From NCBI RefSeq assembly GCF_900111565.1, contig NZ_FOIK01000004.1, positions 300,808 to 364,807 on the forward strand: a DNA stretch of 64,000 nucleotides, written 5' to 3'. The notes beneath the pieces are model-generated. The model saw only the letters and a list, made by a program, of their open reading frames with translations, did no database searches and was not told the DNA's origin. This stretch comes from Paenibacillus sp. NFR01. GTDB taxonomy: Bacteria > Bacillota > Bacilli > Paenibacillales > Paenibacillaceae. Shown here in pieces: positions 36,026-46,132 of this stretch (within the stretch, counting starts at the first letter, position 1; every line of letters begins with the position of its first letter). The position numbers and the translations under genes were made by a program.

Positions 36026-36981
36026 GCGACAATGAAATCGTGCTGGCGCCCAAACCGAAGCGCCGTTTCGCTAAGAAAAGCAAAATGCAGGTCAGCACAA
36101 CCGACAAGCTGATCATGGTGATCGTCTATGTGCTGTTCTCTCTTTTCACCTTTATTTGCATCTATCCGTTCTACTCGATCATCATCAACACGATCAGCGC
36201 CAATGATATCAGCGCCAAAGGCGAAGTCATCTTCCTGCCCAAGCAAATCCATTTCCAGAATTACATCGATGTGTTCAAGATACCTGGATTATGGAATGCC
36301 TTTGTCATCTCTTTAGGCAGAACGGTCATCGGCACCTTATTGACGGTCGGCGCTTCCGCATTCCTTGGCTTCATGTTCTCCCAGGAGGATATGTGGGGCA
36401 AGAAGTTCTGGTACCGCTTCACGATCATCACCATGTTCTTTAACGCCGGTATCATTCCTTGGTATCTGACCATGCGTTCCTTGCACCTGACCAACAATTT
36501 TTTGGCTTATATCCTGCCTTCGGTTGTTGCGCCGTTCTTCATCATCCTGGTCAAAACGTTCGTGGAATCCACGCCCAAGGAGTTGCAGCAGGCGGCCGAA
36601 ATCGACGGCGCCGGAACGCTGACCATCTTTTTTAAGGTGATTCTGCCGATCAGCAAACCGATTCTCGCGACGGTAGCCATCTTCTCGGCCGTCAATCAGT
36701 GGAACTCCTTCCAGGATACGCTGCTGCTGGTGACGGACAGCAAACTGTACAGTCTGCAGTTTATTCTCTACAACTACATCAATCAGGCTAGCTCGTTGTC
36801 CACCATGGTCAACCTGCAGAATGCCGGATCGACGGCCATGGCCAGCCTGGCGACCAAGCAGACCACCACGTCGATCCGCATGACCGTAACGATTATCGTG
36901 GTTGCGCCGATCCTGCTGGTATATCCGCTGTTCCAGCGCTTTTTCGTAAAGGGAATTATGATCGGGGCGGTCAAGGGGTAA
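36022..36981 (+). CDS. Sugar ABC transporter permease, LplC/YtcP type (319 aa)
   Basis: Second MetI-type permease with six hydrophobic helices and the EAA loop QAAEIDGAGTLTIFFKVILP. The C-terminus ends FFVKGIMIGAVKG, typical of the LplC/YtcP group. Its ATG overlaps the upstream stop (ATGA). It partners the LplB-type protein to form the membrane channel. Confidence 0.93.
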   Translation: MSDNEIVLAPKPKRRFAKKSKMQVSTTDKLIMVIVYVLFSLFTFICIYPFYSIIINTISANDISAKGEVIFLPKQIHFQNYIDVFKIPGLWNAFVISLGRTVIGTLLTVGASAFLGFMFSQEDMWGKKFWYRFTIITMFFNAGIIPWYLTMRSLHLTNNFLAYILPSVVAPFFIILVKTFVESTPKELQQAAEIDGAGTLTIFFKVILPISKPILATVAIFSAVNQWNSFQDTLLLVTDSKLYSLQFILYNYINQASSLSTMVNLQNAGSTAMASLATKQTTTSIRMTVTIIVVAPILLVYPLFQRFFVKGIMIGAVKG

Positions 36982-37030
36982 TCCCGGCCGCGCCGTTATA
37001 ATAAAACCACTAAACATATGGGGGATGAAT

Positions 37031-38812
37031 ATGCTCAAAACCAGAAACCTGCCCAAAAAGGCGTTGTTTACTCTCGCCGCGTTAACGCTTCTGGGAGCCA
37101 CCGCAATCAGCGGCTGCAGCAGCAATTCCAACAATTCCAATAATTCCAAGGCATCGGATGCAACCAACGCTTCTGCGGCGCCGGGCACCGGAATCGATCA
37201 CAGCAAGCCGCTGACGATCACCGTCTTTGACAATGCGGCGAATTATCAGGGAGAGCAGACCGGCTGGTACGGAAAACTGATCAAAGATAAATTCAATATC
37301 ACCCTGAACATTCTGGCCCCTCAGGTTGCCGGCGACCAGCTCTATAAGACGAGATCGGCTTCGGGCGATCTGGGCGATCTGCTCGTTATCGACAACAGCC
37401 AACTGGAAGAGCTGATTCCCGCCGGACTCATTATGGATATTACGGATAAGGTTAAAAACACGGAGTATTTGTCCAAATTCGTGGACCAGCACTTCAAGCC
37501 TTTTAACGCCGCCTTTGAAAAAGTAAATCCGGAAGGTAAAATCTACGGCTTGCCGACCTTTGTAGCGGATACCTCGCCGACGACATTCTCGGAAGAAATC
37601 CCTTATTCCAGTCCAATCATGCCTTGGGACTATTACAAAGGGATCGGGGCGCCCAAGCTGAACAACCTGACCGACCTGCTGAACGCATTGAAACTGATGC
37701 ACGAGAAGTATCCCGCCACCCCGGACGGAAAACCCATCGTTCCCATTACCTTGTGGAAAGACTGGGATAACGGAAGCATGGAGAACGTACGCTGGCTGAG
37801 CAACTGGTACGGCTTTGAACAGCCCGACGGAACGACAACGATCCAGGTCAATGCCAAAGGCGACATCGTTCCGCTGATCGACGACAACAGCATGTACAAG
37901 AAAATTCTCCAATTTTATTTCGACGCCAACCAGATGGGCCTTGTAGACCCCGACTCGCCGTCCCAAGACTGGAACAAGGTGTCCGAGAAGCTGACCAACA
38001 AACAAGTGCTCCTGCTGTGGTATTCCTGGCAGCGCGGCTTCTACAACACGATTCAAAGAGGCGAGCAAGGCGACGGGAACGTAGCCGTTCCGATTGGCGA
38101 CACGCATATCATTCAGAACAGTGACGCTTTTTTCGGCAACGGACGCGTATTCGCCATCGGCGCAAAAGCAAAGAATCCGGACCGCATTATGGAATTCATG
38201 GATTGGATGTCTTCTCCGGAAGGACTCCGCTACTACACCAACGGCTTTGAAGGCTTCAACTACGAAAAAACGGCGGACGGCAAATTTAAACTGACCGAAA
38301 TCGGCCAGACGGCCTTCCAGGAGAATACCCCGGTTCCGGATCAATATGGAGGCGGCGGATATCAGGACGGGCAAAGTAAAATCAACAGCATGATTGTCGG
38401 CGATTTTTCGGTCGATCCGGATACCGGCGAATTCTATAACAAGGATTACTGGAGCGCCACAATCGAAGCCAATAAAACGGCGCTTACGACCGATTGGCAG
38501 AAGACGTTCGACGCCGTAAACGCTACGGACTATTACCGCAAAAACAATATGATCGACATTGTGCCGAACATCAACACCAGTCTGGGAACCGATTCCTCCG
38601 ACATCAAGAACAAACGGAGCCAGATCTCCGATTATGTGAAAGACACCTCGTGGAAAATGATCTTCTCCAAAAATCAGGCGGACTTCGATCAGTTATGGAC
38701 GAAGCTGAAATCCGATCTGGTCGGCCTCGGCTGGAATGACGTCCTTGCCGCAGATACGGAAAAAGCCCAAAAAATCGTTAAACTCCGGGCCGATGCCATG
38801 GCAAGCAAATAA
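37031..38812 (+). CDS. Extracellular solute-binding lipoprotein (593 aa)
   Basis: Family 1 sugar-binding protein of the LplA type. The lipobox ISGC puts the lipidated Cys at residue 29, followed by a Ser/Asn linker. The mature ~550 residues fit the two-lobed fold typical of YtcQ/LplA proteins. ATG 37031 is chosen because GGGGG lies 6 bases upstream; ATG 37025 abuts that site. It is last gene of the importer operon and is followed by a strong hairpin. Confidence 0.92.
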   Translation: MLKTRNLPKKALFTLAALTLLGATAISGCSSNSNNSNNSKASDATNASAAPGTGIDHSKPLTITVFDNAANYQGEQTGWYGKLIKDKFNITLNILAPQVAGDQLYKTRSASGDLGDLLVIDNSQLEELIPAGLIMDITDKVKNTEYLSKFVDQHFKPFNAAFEKVNPEGKIYGLPTFVADTSPTTFSEEIPYSSPIMPWDYYKGIGAPKLNNLTDLLNALKLMHEKYPATPDGKPIVPITLWKDWDNGSMENVRWLSNWYGFEQPDGTTTIQVNAKGDIVPLIDDNSMYKKILQFYFDANQMGLVDPDSPSQDWNKVSEKLTNKQVLLLWYSWQRGFYNTIQRGEQGDGNVAVPIGDTHIIQNSDAFFGNGRVFAIGAKAKNPDRIMEFMDWMSSPEGLRYYTNGFEGFNYEKTADGKFKLTEIGQTAFQENTPVPDQYGGGGYQDGQSKINSMIVGDFSVDPDTGEFYNKDYWSATIEANKTALTTDWQKTFDAVNATDYYRKNNMIDIVPNINTSLGTDSSDIKNKRSQISDYVKDTSWKMIFSKNQADFDQLWTKLKSDLVGLGWNDVLAADTEKAQKIVKLRADAMASK

Positions 38813-38824
38813 TAGATAACGGAA

Positions 38825-38878
38825 GGAGCTGTCACTAAGCAGATCATTGATCTGCTTAGGAGGCAGCTCCGTTTTTTT
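38825..38878 (+). terminator. Double-stem terminator of the importer operon
   Basis: An outer stem GGAGCTG/CAGCTCC encloses an 11-bp perfect hairpin (CTAAGCAGATC with GATCTGCTTAG, 3-base loop). A GTTTTTTT run follows. It also stands just beyond the stop of the converging SGNH hydrolase gene. Confidence 0.88.
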
Positions 38879-38880
38879 CG

Positions 38881-40110
38881 CTAAGAAACATAACCGAAGC
38901 CCAGAATCGTAAAGCGCTTCTGTTCATGGCCCACCGCCATCTTGATTTCAACGGTATGTTCGGCGGATTCGGGAGTATCGTAGAGGAGCAGCGCATGGCA
39001 GTGCGTCCATTGGATCTTATGGGGATCGGCGGTGCCGACGAGCCTGCCATCCACCCTGATTTCAGCGGTTCCGGCATCGGGAGAAGCCGAATCCTTATAG
39101 ACCAGGATGAGCCGCCGGCCCGCCAAAGTCACCGTAAACGCCGCATTTCCCGTTTCGCCGGTATGCATCCAGTTATTCGGAAATTGCGGAGAGGCCTGCG
39201 CCTGATCATCCATTTCCGCCAGCTGCAGATCGGTATCCGTCTCCGTGAAGCTCCCCTCCGCAATCCGGATGCCGCCGGGCGTATTCAGCCGATCCAGCAG
39301 CCGTACATCCGCGAACGCATTGCCGATCACCGGGGGCTTGCGGGTGTCTATCTCCGCGGTATCGAGATCCGAAGCATCCGTAACCCGGAATAACCAGCTC
39401 AAAGCATCCGCCATGATCCGGTGTCCGGCGTTCGTCGGATGATAAATATCGTGAAAGAACTGTTTTTTGGTGATGACGCCGCCCTGCGCCCGCGTTCTGT
39501 AGAATTGCTCCAGCACGGCGTCCTTGATGCTGACCATGGGCAGCTCATAATGCCAGCCGACAGGAGCCAGCCGGTCCTGCAGGTTCCAGTTATTCTCGAA
39601 CACGCTGAACAGCAGAATGACCGCGGGATTGTTGGGGCCGTTCAGCGCCTTCAATACGAGACTTTCATAGCAGACGCCTTCCGTCTCGTCATCCGCGTCA
39701 TTGACGGCAAACTCCACGATCACGATATCGGGCTGAACTGTATCTTCCCGGAGTACATCCCGTTCGTAGCGGACGACCCCCAACTCGGAGGGCGTACCGC
39801 CTAGACCGGCTTTTATCAGACGCACATGGGCTGCAGAGTCTCCGGGAACAAACATGTCTTTGAATTGTTCAAAGGAGCTGTACGCATAGCAATGGGTGTG
39901 CAGGGGCTCGGCTCCCGCCCCCTGAGTAATCGAGCCGCCGATGTAGGCCAGCGTTACGGGCAATCCGTTTCTGGCTTTAGTTATCGCTGCTTTAAGTCTC
40001 CTGTTGTTGCCTTTATACAGGAGCGATTTGGCAATCATCTCCTGATAGGCCGCTGATCCGAAAGGAATGGGGGCTCCATCGTCTTCCGTGTCCTTTAAAG
40101 GAACGTTCAT
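38881..40110 (-). CDS. SGNH/GDSL hydrolase with C-terminal beta domain (409 aa)
   Basis: Putative acetyl-xylan or carbohydrate esterase. SGNH blocks are visible: the nucleophile Ser in YIGGSITQG, FAVNDADD as block III, and the Asp-His pair in HDIYHPTNAGH. The last ~150 residues look like a jelly-roll (carbohydrate-binding-like) domain. ATG 40110 is chosen with AAGGATG upstream; a longer start at 40146 lacks one. There is no signal peptide. It is the last of four co-directional genes with a GH43 enzyme and two other esterases. Confidence 0.85.
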   Translation of the reverse strand: MNVPLKDTEDDGAPIPFGSAAYQEMIAKSLLYKGNNRRLKAAITKARNGLPVTLAYIGGSITQGAGAEPLHTHCYAYSSFEQFKDMFVPGDSAAHVRLIKAGLGGTPSELGVVRYERDVLREDTVQPDIVIVEFAVNDADDETEGVCYESLVLKALNGPNNPAVILLFSVFENNWNLQDRLAPVGWHYELPMVSIKDAVLEQFYRTRAQGGVITKKQFFHDIYHPTNAGHRIMADALSWLFRVTDASDLDTAEIDTRKPPVIGNAFADVRLLDRLNTPGGIRIAEGSFTETDTDLQLAEMDDQAQASPQFPNNWMHTGETGNAAFTVTLAGRRLILVYKDSASPDAGTAEIRVDGRLVGTADPHKIQWTHCHALLLYDTPESAEHTVEIKMAVGHEQKRFTILGFGYVS

Positions 40111-40149
40111 GGTTTCACATCCTTTTCGCGTAAAGTAAGCAGGCATCTT

Positions 40150-40941
40150 TCAGAAGATTCGTTTAGCCAGCTGGTATAATCCGTTCTTCCAGACCGGCCA
40201 GTCGTGGTCGCCCGGCTCCTCCAGCCAGAGATGCGGTACGCCCTGTTCCGCTAAATACGCATGGGTCCGGTCGCTGACATATTTCAGCGAATCCTGATCC
40301 CCGCAGGAAATCCAGAGCAGGCGGAGCATTTCCGCCGTCTTCAGCGGCTCCGGGGCCAGTAAATGAGGCTCCCTGGTGTTGGGTGCCGGAGAGAATGCCC
40401 CCACCCAGGCAAACCTTTCAGGGTGGGAGAGACCGATATTCAGCGCTTGCCCTCCCCCCATCGACAGCCCGGCAAGCCCCCGGTGCATCCGATCCGTATG
40501 GACGGAATAATGAGCTTCAATAAAAGGGATTAGCTCCTGGAATAAATCCGTTTCAAACCGTTCAAACGCCTGCAGCTTGTCGGGAGCAAACAGATCGCCT
40601 TCCGCTCTGTCGTTCAACATGGCCCGTCCGTTGGGAAACACGACAATCATCGGCTTGAGCAGCCCATCGGCATGCAGGTTATCCAGAATCGTCTGCGGAC
40701 TGCCATGGGCATACCACTCTTGCTCGTCCCCTCCGATCCCGTGCAGCAGATACAGCACGCCATATTTCTGCACGGCGGAATAACCGGGAGGCGTATAGAC
40801 CATGGCCTGCCGAATGCCGCCCACCGTTTGCGAGGGGTACTCGACTATCCGGATTGTTCCCCGGTTAATATTGTTCCTTTGGCGGTCATATCCCTCCGGC
40901 GGCGGCGCCTGCCAGCCTAACTCCTGATTATCCTTGTCCAT
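40150..40941 (-). CDS. Alpha/beta-hydrolase esterase, Fes/XynZ-like (263 aa)
   Basis: Esterase D-like fold with the nucleophile Ser in GLSMGGGQ, catalytic Asp region in CGDQDSL and His in GDHDWPVW. The family includes feruloyl and acetyl-xylan esterases attached to xylan-degrading loci. The start overlaps the end of the upstream carboxylesterase gene by 14 bases, with GGGAG upstream. There is no signal peptide, so it acts on imported oligosaccharides. Exact ester type is unproven. Confidence 0.87.
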   Translation of the reverse strand: MDKDNQELGWQAPPPEGYDRQRNNINRGTIRIVEYPSQTVGGIRQAMVYTPPGYSAVQKYGVLYLLHGIGGDEQEWYAHGSPQTILDNLHADGLLKPMIVVFPNGRAMLNDRAEGDLFAPDKLQAFERFETDLFQELIPFIEAHYSVHTDRMHRGLAGLSMGGGQALNIGLSHPERFAWVGAFSPAPNTREPHLLAPEPLKTAEMLRLLWISCGDQDSLKYVSDRTHAYLAEQGVPHLWLEEPGDHDWPVWKNGLYQLAKRIF

Positions 40942-42487
40942 GTGGATCCGCTCCCGTCAACAGCATTGGATTTCGCGTATAAAAATCATCGACCAGAAAC
41001 TGCATAACCTCGCCCGGCGGCTTCTCCTGAAATTCAGCCTGGTCCTTAAAAGCCATGGCGAACGGGGCATCCGCCGTGCACGGCTTCCACCGGGGCATAG
41101 CTTGGCCGTTGGCGTCCTGCCCGTTGGGATCCCCTGAAGCGATGAAATTCGCCAGGTAATTGCACATCTGGCGGGCCAGGTCGTAATGCTTGCCTACAAA
41201 CGGCCTCCAGCATTTCGCGAGCGTTTCGAAATAAAACCACAGATCGACGGAATGAAAGGTGCCGGGATGATCCCATCCCGGAATTTCGGCATCGAAGGTA
41301 TATGCATACACCGGTGCGGAACGGCCTGAACCGCTGTTGGCCTGAACGGCAACCCGGATGGCGTATTCGATATTGCTCACCGAAGCTTTCTCCAGCATCT
41401 CCTTCAGATTCCCTGAATCCGCCCCGCAAAGGCGAAGAAACTGCTGCGCCCTGCCGCCGAATCTTTGGGCAGCCATTGCTTCAAATTCCTCCGCGCTGCC
41501 TGCCGCGGGAACACTGACAAATTCATCGGAGGTATTGCCCAGAAGTAGCGGCACGCTGCCGTGCCGGCCCTGGAGCAAGAGCCGATACGGATCTTCCGTA
41601 CAATACCGGTCATCGATCACCGTCCCCCAAAATTCGCCATACTCCAGCATTTTATCCCGGACGTATGCTGCATCCAGCTTTCTGGCCTGTTCCAGGGTAG
41701 ATACGCCCAAAAATTCAAAAAATCGACTGCCCTGCTTTTCCGCTTCCTTCAGCGGCTGTTGAAACGGCGGGACGGGATTGTCCGGATACACCGGAAGAAA
41801 GAGGCCGCTCATAATGACCGCCCGTTGAAACAGGCCTTCATTTTGCGGAGACGTCAGTTGGCTGAGCACGCTCCCTCCCCCGGCGGATTGCCCGCCGATC
41901 GTGATTTGATCCGGGTCCCCTCCAAAGGCGGAAATGTTCCGTTTCACCCACTGCGCGCCGGCCTGCTGGTCCAGATGCCCGAAATTCGCGGGCGCGTCAG
42001 GGGATTCCGCGGAAATCTCGGGATGGGCGAGAAACCCGAACACGTTCACGCGGTAATTTACCGTCACCACCACAATCCCCCGCCGGGCGATCCGTTCGCC
42101 GTCAAATTCCATTTCGGCGGTGTGGCCGACCTGCAGCCCACCGCCGAAGTACCACACAATTACCGGGAGCTTCTCATCGGGGCTGACAGCCGGGGTCCAG
42201 ACATTGAGGTACAGGCAATCCTCGTCCATGGGAATAGCCGGATCCACCGCCCACTCCCGTGTGTAAATATTGTTGATATCAATGACAGTCGGCGCCTGCA
42301 TCGAAATGGGAGCGAACGCATACGCTTCCCGTATTCCCTCCCAATCCTGCGCAGGTTGGGGAGCCCGCCAGCGGTTCTCGCCCACCGGCGGGGCCGCAAA
42401 CGGGATCCCCTTAAAGCTGGTAATTCGGGGGTCCGCCGCCGGCAGCCCCCTGACCCATCCATTTTCCACGCGCGTTTCCCTTAACAT
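40928..42487 (-). CDS. Type B carboxylesterase, PnbA-like (519 aa)
   Basis: Alpha/beta-hydrolase with the nucleophile elbow GGQSAGGGS, the oxyanion segment WYFGGGLQVG, an acidic residue in NTSDEF and a His in GTFHSVDLW. The family cleaves short-chain esters. GGGAGGAG lies 7 bases before the ATG, and no signal peptide is seen. It sits between a GH43 gene and a Fes-like esterase, so it may remove acyl groups from imported xylo-oligosaccharides; this role is inference. Confidence 0.88.
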   Translation of the reverse strand: MLRETRVENGWVRGLPAADPRITSFKGIPFAAPPVGENRWRAPQPAQDWEGIREAYAFAPISMQAPTVIDINNIYTREWAVDPAIPMDEDCLYLNVWTPAVSPDEKLPVIVWYFGGGLQVGHTAEMEFDGERIARRGIVVVTVNYRVNVFGFLAHPEISAESPDAPANFGHLDQQAGAQWVKRNISAFGGDPDQITIGGQSAGGGSVLSQLTSPQNEGLFQRAVIMSGLFLPVYPDNPVPPFQQPLKEAEKQGSRFFEFLGVSTLEQARKLDAAYVRDKMLEYGEFWGTVIDDRYCTEDPYRLLLQGRHGSVPLLLGNTSDEFVSVPAAGSAEEFEAMAAQRFGGRAQQFLRLCGADSGNLKEMLEKASVSNIEYAIRVAVQANSGSGRSAPVYAYTFDAEIPGWDHPGTFHSVDLWFYFETLAKCWRPFVGKHYDLARQMCNYLANFIASGDPNGQDANGQAMPRWKPCTADAPFAMAFKDQAEFQEKPPGEVMQFLVDDFYTRNPMLLTGADPHGQG

Positions 42488-42519
42488 GTCCCCACTCCTC
42501 CCGTTGGCCGTGCATCAGA

Positions 42520-43950
42520 TCATGATTCAAGCGTAAACGAAGCCAAGGCTGCGCTTCCGTGTCCGGTATACGTAAAGTACAGCGCCTGTTTCCCGTCCGG
42601 TATGGCGATTTCGGCGGAATAGTCCGTCCATACATTGGTAAAGCCTACCGGGATTTCGCCGAGAACCGGCCCGTCCCAGGCCGTCTTCACTTCAAAGGCG
42701 CCTTGGCAATATCCGCGCACCTTGATATGGACCTTCCGGATGCCCTCGCACCGGTAATACTTGAACCCGGCCGTAGCGGAATCCGTCATGTTGGCGATAT
42801 AGCCGGTCTCCTCGTCGCCATCCCGTCCGTCCTGGGTGATTTTCGGGAACCGGCTATCCATCCAGGCGCCGTTGCGGCCAAAACCGCCCGTGTACAGTTC
42901 TTCGTGCCTGCACAATAAATGGCAGGCCAAATAAGCCGGATATTCTCCCCGTCCCTCGAACGCCTCTCCGTCGGCCCCGCAGGAGGTAAGCTCGGCTTGG
43001 GGAATGCGGCCATCCGGCAGGAACGCAATCGGCTCGATGCAGCCCTGGCGCGAAAAGGCTGTACCATTGGTGTGCCGGTGATAAAAAACGTACCACTTGC
43101 CGTCCGCTTCAACGATGCTGCCGTGGTTATTGCCGCCGTAATACATCGGTTTGCCTGCCGGCTTGTACGTATCGATATAAAGATCGCAGTTGCTGATAAT
43201 CACGCCCTGGTATTCAAAGCCTTGGGTCGGATGCTTGCTGACCGCGTAACAGAGCTCATGCATCAGTACGGAAGAGTAGATGAAGTAATAGGTATCCCCG
43301 CGCTTGCGGATGGACGGAGCCTCGAAGAACGCATGGCCTTCATACCCGGTCCCTTGGCTGTACGGCTCGCTTGGCGCAACAATCACGGGTTCTTCCGCGA
43401 TGGTAAGCATGTCGGGTCCAAGCACCGTCGCCATCGCGCCGCTTCGGGACGCATCGCCCGGGGCGCAGAAGCCGGTATAGAGGTAGGTCCGTTCGCCTTC
43501 GGTCAGCACGCCGGGATCAAACTGGGGTTCGTCGCCTTCACGCTCGCCCAGCCGCGTTCCGTCGGGATATTTCACATACCCGTAAAATTGATAGGTCCCG
43601 CCGGGAGAATCGCAGACGGCGACGGAAACGACCGGAAGTTTATCGAGCACGTAATAGAGATAATAACGCCCGTCCGGTCCTACGGTCACGTCGGGAGCGT
43701 AAAGGCACATGCTTCCCAGCGGATTCAGCGGATCATCCGTAGCACGGTAGATGACGCCCTCGTATCGCCATTCGCCCAGTTGGTCCTCCGGCGCAGACCA
43801 GCAGACATAATCGTTCAGGCAGAACGCATGCCCGTTGAAACGGTCATGGGAGCCGTAGACATAGACCCGGCCTTCAAATACGTGGGGCTCCCCGTCCGGG
43901 ACATATTCCCAGGAAGGAAGGTATGGATTCATTGATTTTTGGTTGGCCAA
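42520..43950 (-). CDS. GH43 family glycoside hydrolase (476 aa)
   Basis: Five-bladed GH43 fold with likely catalytic Asp near the N-terminus (PDGEPHVFEGRVYVYGSHD), the second Asp in YAPDVTVGPDG and the acid Glu in FFEAPSIRKRGD. The C-terminal ~120 residues look like a CBM6-type sandwich (VKVRGY-like strand, final ALASFTLES). Such enzymes are arabinofuranosidases or xylosidases. The start is TTG 43950 with AAGGGTG 8 bases upstream; the ATG 18 bases further in has no ribosome site. It is first gene of a four-gene operon with three esterases, and is cytoplasmic. Confidence 0.87.
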   Translation of the reverse strand: MANQKSMNPYLPSWEYVPDGEPHVFEGRVYVYGSHDRFNGHAFCLNDYVCWSAPEDQLGEWRYEGVIYRATDDPLNPLGSMCLYAPDVTVGPDGRYYLYYVLDKLPVVSVAVCDSPGGTYQFYGYVKYPDGTRLGEREGDEPQFDPGVLTEGERTYLYTGFCAPGDASRSGAMATVLGPDMLTIAEEPVIVAPSEPYSQGTGYEGHAFFEAPSIRKRGDTYYFIYSSVLMHELCYAVSKHPTQGFEYQGVIISNCDLYIDTYKPAGKPMYYGGNNHGSIVEADGKWYVFYHRHTNGTAFSRQGCIEPIAFLPDGRIPQAELTSCGADGEAFEGRGEYPAYLACHLLCRHEELYTGGFGRNGAWMDSRFPKITQDGRDGDEETGYIANMTDSATAGFKYYRCEGIRKVHIKVRGYCQGAFEVKTAWDGPVLGEIPVGFTNVWTDYSAEIAIPDGKQALYFTYTGHGSAALASFTLES

Positions 43951-43979
43951 TGCATGTTCACCCTTATCGTTAAGATTCT

Positions 43980-44023
43980 TGATTCCGCTTACATTTGCTT
44001 ATCCATGTAGCAATTCGATTATA
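43980..44023 (-). promoter_or_regulatory. Promoter and cre-like site upstream of GH43-esterase operon
   Basis: On the minus strand TATAAT (44018-44023) lacks a clear -35 box. TGTAAGCGGAATCA (43980-43993) matches 12 of 14 positions of the cre consensus and lies in the early transcribed region. Activator dependence is possible. Confidence 0.35.
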
Positions 44024-44096
44024 GGGAACCGGTAAGGCGGCGGTCCATGACCTAAAGCCATCTAACATTGACCGATCCTCATATCGCCGATGCCAT

Positions 44097-44127
44097 AAAA
44101 AAGCTGCCGAAAAATCTCGACAGCTTT
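44097..44127 (-). terminator. Terminator of the second ABC importer operon
   Basis: A hairpin AAAGCTG...CAGCTTT with extra CG pairs is followed on the minus strand by TTTTTT. It lies 35 bases past the LplC-type stop. Confidence 0.75.
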
Positions 44128-44161
44128 GAGAGAATGAATCACGCATCCCGCCGGCGGAAGA

Positions 44162-45079
44162 TCAGCCTTTGACGCCGCCGACCATCATGCCTTTGACAAA
44201 ATATTTCTGCAGGAACGGATAGACCATAATAATCGGTACCGATGCGACAATCGTCATCGTTGCCCGGACGGACAAAGGCGTTACCGAGCCTTGCTGGGAG
44301 CCGTTGGCCCCATTGATCATGCCGTCCATGCTTGTGGTACCGGCGGTGGCCGTAGAATTCTGGAGGATCTTCTGCAGCTCGTACTGCAGCGTACTTAAGT
44401 GGATCTTCGAAGAATTGTACAGGAACACGTCAAACCAGGAGTTCCACTGGTATACCCCGGAGAACAAGGCGACCGTTGCAAGCACGGGCATCGTCAAGGG
44501 GAGAACGATGCTGATGAACGTTTTGAAATCGCCGGCCCCGTCGATCTTTCCCGATTCGAGAATGCTTTCCGGGAGATTCTCGATAAACGAGCGGATGATA
44601 ATCAGGTTGAATACGCCGATGAGCCCCGGAAAGATGTATACCCAGAAGCTTCCGACGAGGTTCATGTCGCGCATCAGCAGGTAGTTCGGAATCAGCCCGC
44701 CGTTAAAGTACATTGTCAGGATAAAGGCGATCGTAATAAATTTGCGCAGGACGTAATCCTGCCGGCTGATTGTGTACGCAACCATGGCCGACCCCAGTAC
44801 CGTAGTGACCGTTCCGATGACCGTACGCAGAATCGAAATCAGGGTCGCGTGAAAAATCGTCGATTCTTTAAATACATACTGGTAATTCTCCAAGGTCCAG
44901 ACCCGCGGAAACAGGTAAATTCCGCCTTTGATCGAATCCTGCGCGTTGTTGAACGAAACGGCAAGTATATTAATGAACGGATAGAGCGTCACGACCATCA
45001 GCAGAATCATGAAAATATAATTGCAGATCTCGAAAACTCTATCGCCCGTGGATGTTCGAATCCGGTTGGTTTTCGCCAT
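44162..45079 (-). CDS. Sugar ABC transporter permease, LplC/YtcP type (305 aa)
   Basis: Six-helix MetI-type permease with the EAA loop SGKIDGAGDFKTFISIVLP and the family C-terminus FVKGMMVGGVKG. It pairs with the LplB-type gene 21 bases upstream. GGAGGGA precedes its ATG. It is the last gene of the second importer operon, downstream of the two-component system. Paralogous to the 36022 gene. Confidence 0.93.
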   Translation of the reverse strand: MAKTNRIRTSTGDRVFEICNYIFMILLMVVTLYPFINILAVSFNNAQDSIKGGIYLFPRVWTLENYQYVFKESTIFHATLISILRTVIGTVTTVLGSAMVAYTISRQDYVLRKFITIAFILTMYFNGGLIPNYLLMRDMNLVGSFWVYIFPGLIGVFNLIIIRSFIENLPESILESGKIDGAGDFKTFISIVLPLTMPVLATVALFSGVYQWNSWFDVFLYNSSKIHLSTLQYELQKILQNSTATAGTTSMDGMINGANGSQQGSVTPLSVRATMTIVASVPIIMVYPFLQKYFVKGMMVGGVKG

Positions 45080-45100
45080 TTCCCATCCCTCCTTCTTATT

Positions 45101-46099
45101 CTAGAACAGCCTGGACTCGCCAGCGCGTTTGGCAATGGTATTCGCCACGAACAGCAGAATGAAGCTGACGACCGTCTTAAACATGCCGGCTGCGATGGAA
45201 AGAGAGAAGTTGCTTTGGGCAATCCCGTATTTCAGCACGAAAATATCGATATTTTCGGAGAAGTCCACGTTCATTCCGTTGCCCAGCAGGTATTGCGGCT
45301 CGAATCCCGATTCCAGCAAATAGCCGATATTCATGATCAGCAGCACGACGACGACACTCTTGATGCCAGGAAGCGTGATGTAGCGCATCCGCTTAAACCT
45401 TCCGGCGCCGTCCATCTCGGCGGCTTCATACTGCGATGGGTCGATGGTCGTCATGGCGGCGAGATACACAATCGTATTCCAGCCGATATCCTTCCAGACC
45501 GAGCTCGCCCCGAAGATGCCCCAGAAAAAATGCGGAATGCCGAGAAACAGAAATTCCTGGCCCTTGTCGATGAATCCTGCCCAAATCAGCAGCTGATTGA
45601 TAATGCCGTCCGGAGACAGCGTCGTTTGAATGATGCTTGCTGCGACGACCCACGAGATAAAATGGGGCAAATAACTGACCGTCTGCACGACGCGTTTGAA
45701 TGCCACCTGCCGGAGTTCGTTCAGCAGAAGCGCCAGGACGATAGCGGTTACAAAACCAAGAACCAGGTTAATGGAGCTCATGGCAAGCGTATTGCGCAGC
45801 ACCCGCAGAAACCGCTCATCCCCGAACAAAAACTTGAAATGCGCAAACCCGACCCATTTCTGATCCCGGAAGCCCAGCGCCGGCCGGTAATCCTGGAACG
45901 CGATCGTCCAGCCCCAGAGCGGCACATATTTAAAAATAAAAAGCCAGATTAAGAATGGCACCGACATAAATACGAGCACCCGTTGCTTTAGCAATTTGAT
46001 GAAGAACAGCCGAATGCCGGCCGGTTTTTGCCCGGGTGCAGTTTCGGGCGTTGTCTCAGGCGTCAATTCAGGCGTTGCCAGTATTGTTTTTGTATTCAT
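45101..46099 (-). CDS. Sugar ABC transporter permease, LplB type (332 aa)
   Basis: MetI-type permease with six helices and the EAA loop YEAAEMDGAGRFKRMRYITLP. An N-terminal ~25-residue Thr/Pro-rich cytoplasmic extension precedes the first helix. GGAGG lies before the ATG. It follows the solute-binding gene after an intervening stem-loop, which could set the expression ratio. Confidence 0.93.
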   Translation of the reverse strand: MNTKTILATPELTPETTPETAPGQKPAGIRLFFIKLLKQRVLVFMSVPFLIWLFIFKYVPLWGWTIAFQDYRPALGFRDQKWVGFAHFKFLFGDERFLRVLRNTLAMSSINLVLGFVTAIVLALLLNELRQVAFKRVVQTVSYLPHFISWVVAASIIQTTLSPDGIINQLLIWAGFIDKGQEFLFLGIPHFFWGIFGASSVWKDIGWNTIVYLAAMTTIDPSQYEAAEMDGAGRFKRMRYITLPGIKSVVVVLLIMNIGYLLESGFEPQYLLGNGMNVDFSENIDIFVLKYGIAQSNFSLSIAAGMFKTVVSFILLFVANTIAKRAGESRLF

Positions 46100-46132
46100 C
46101 TATTATCTCCTCCAGCCCCTGTACGGATTACC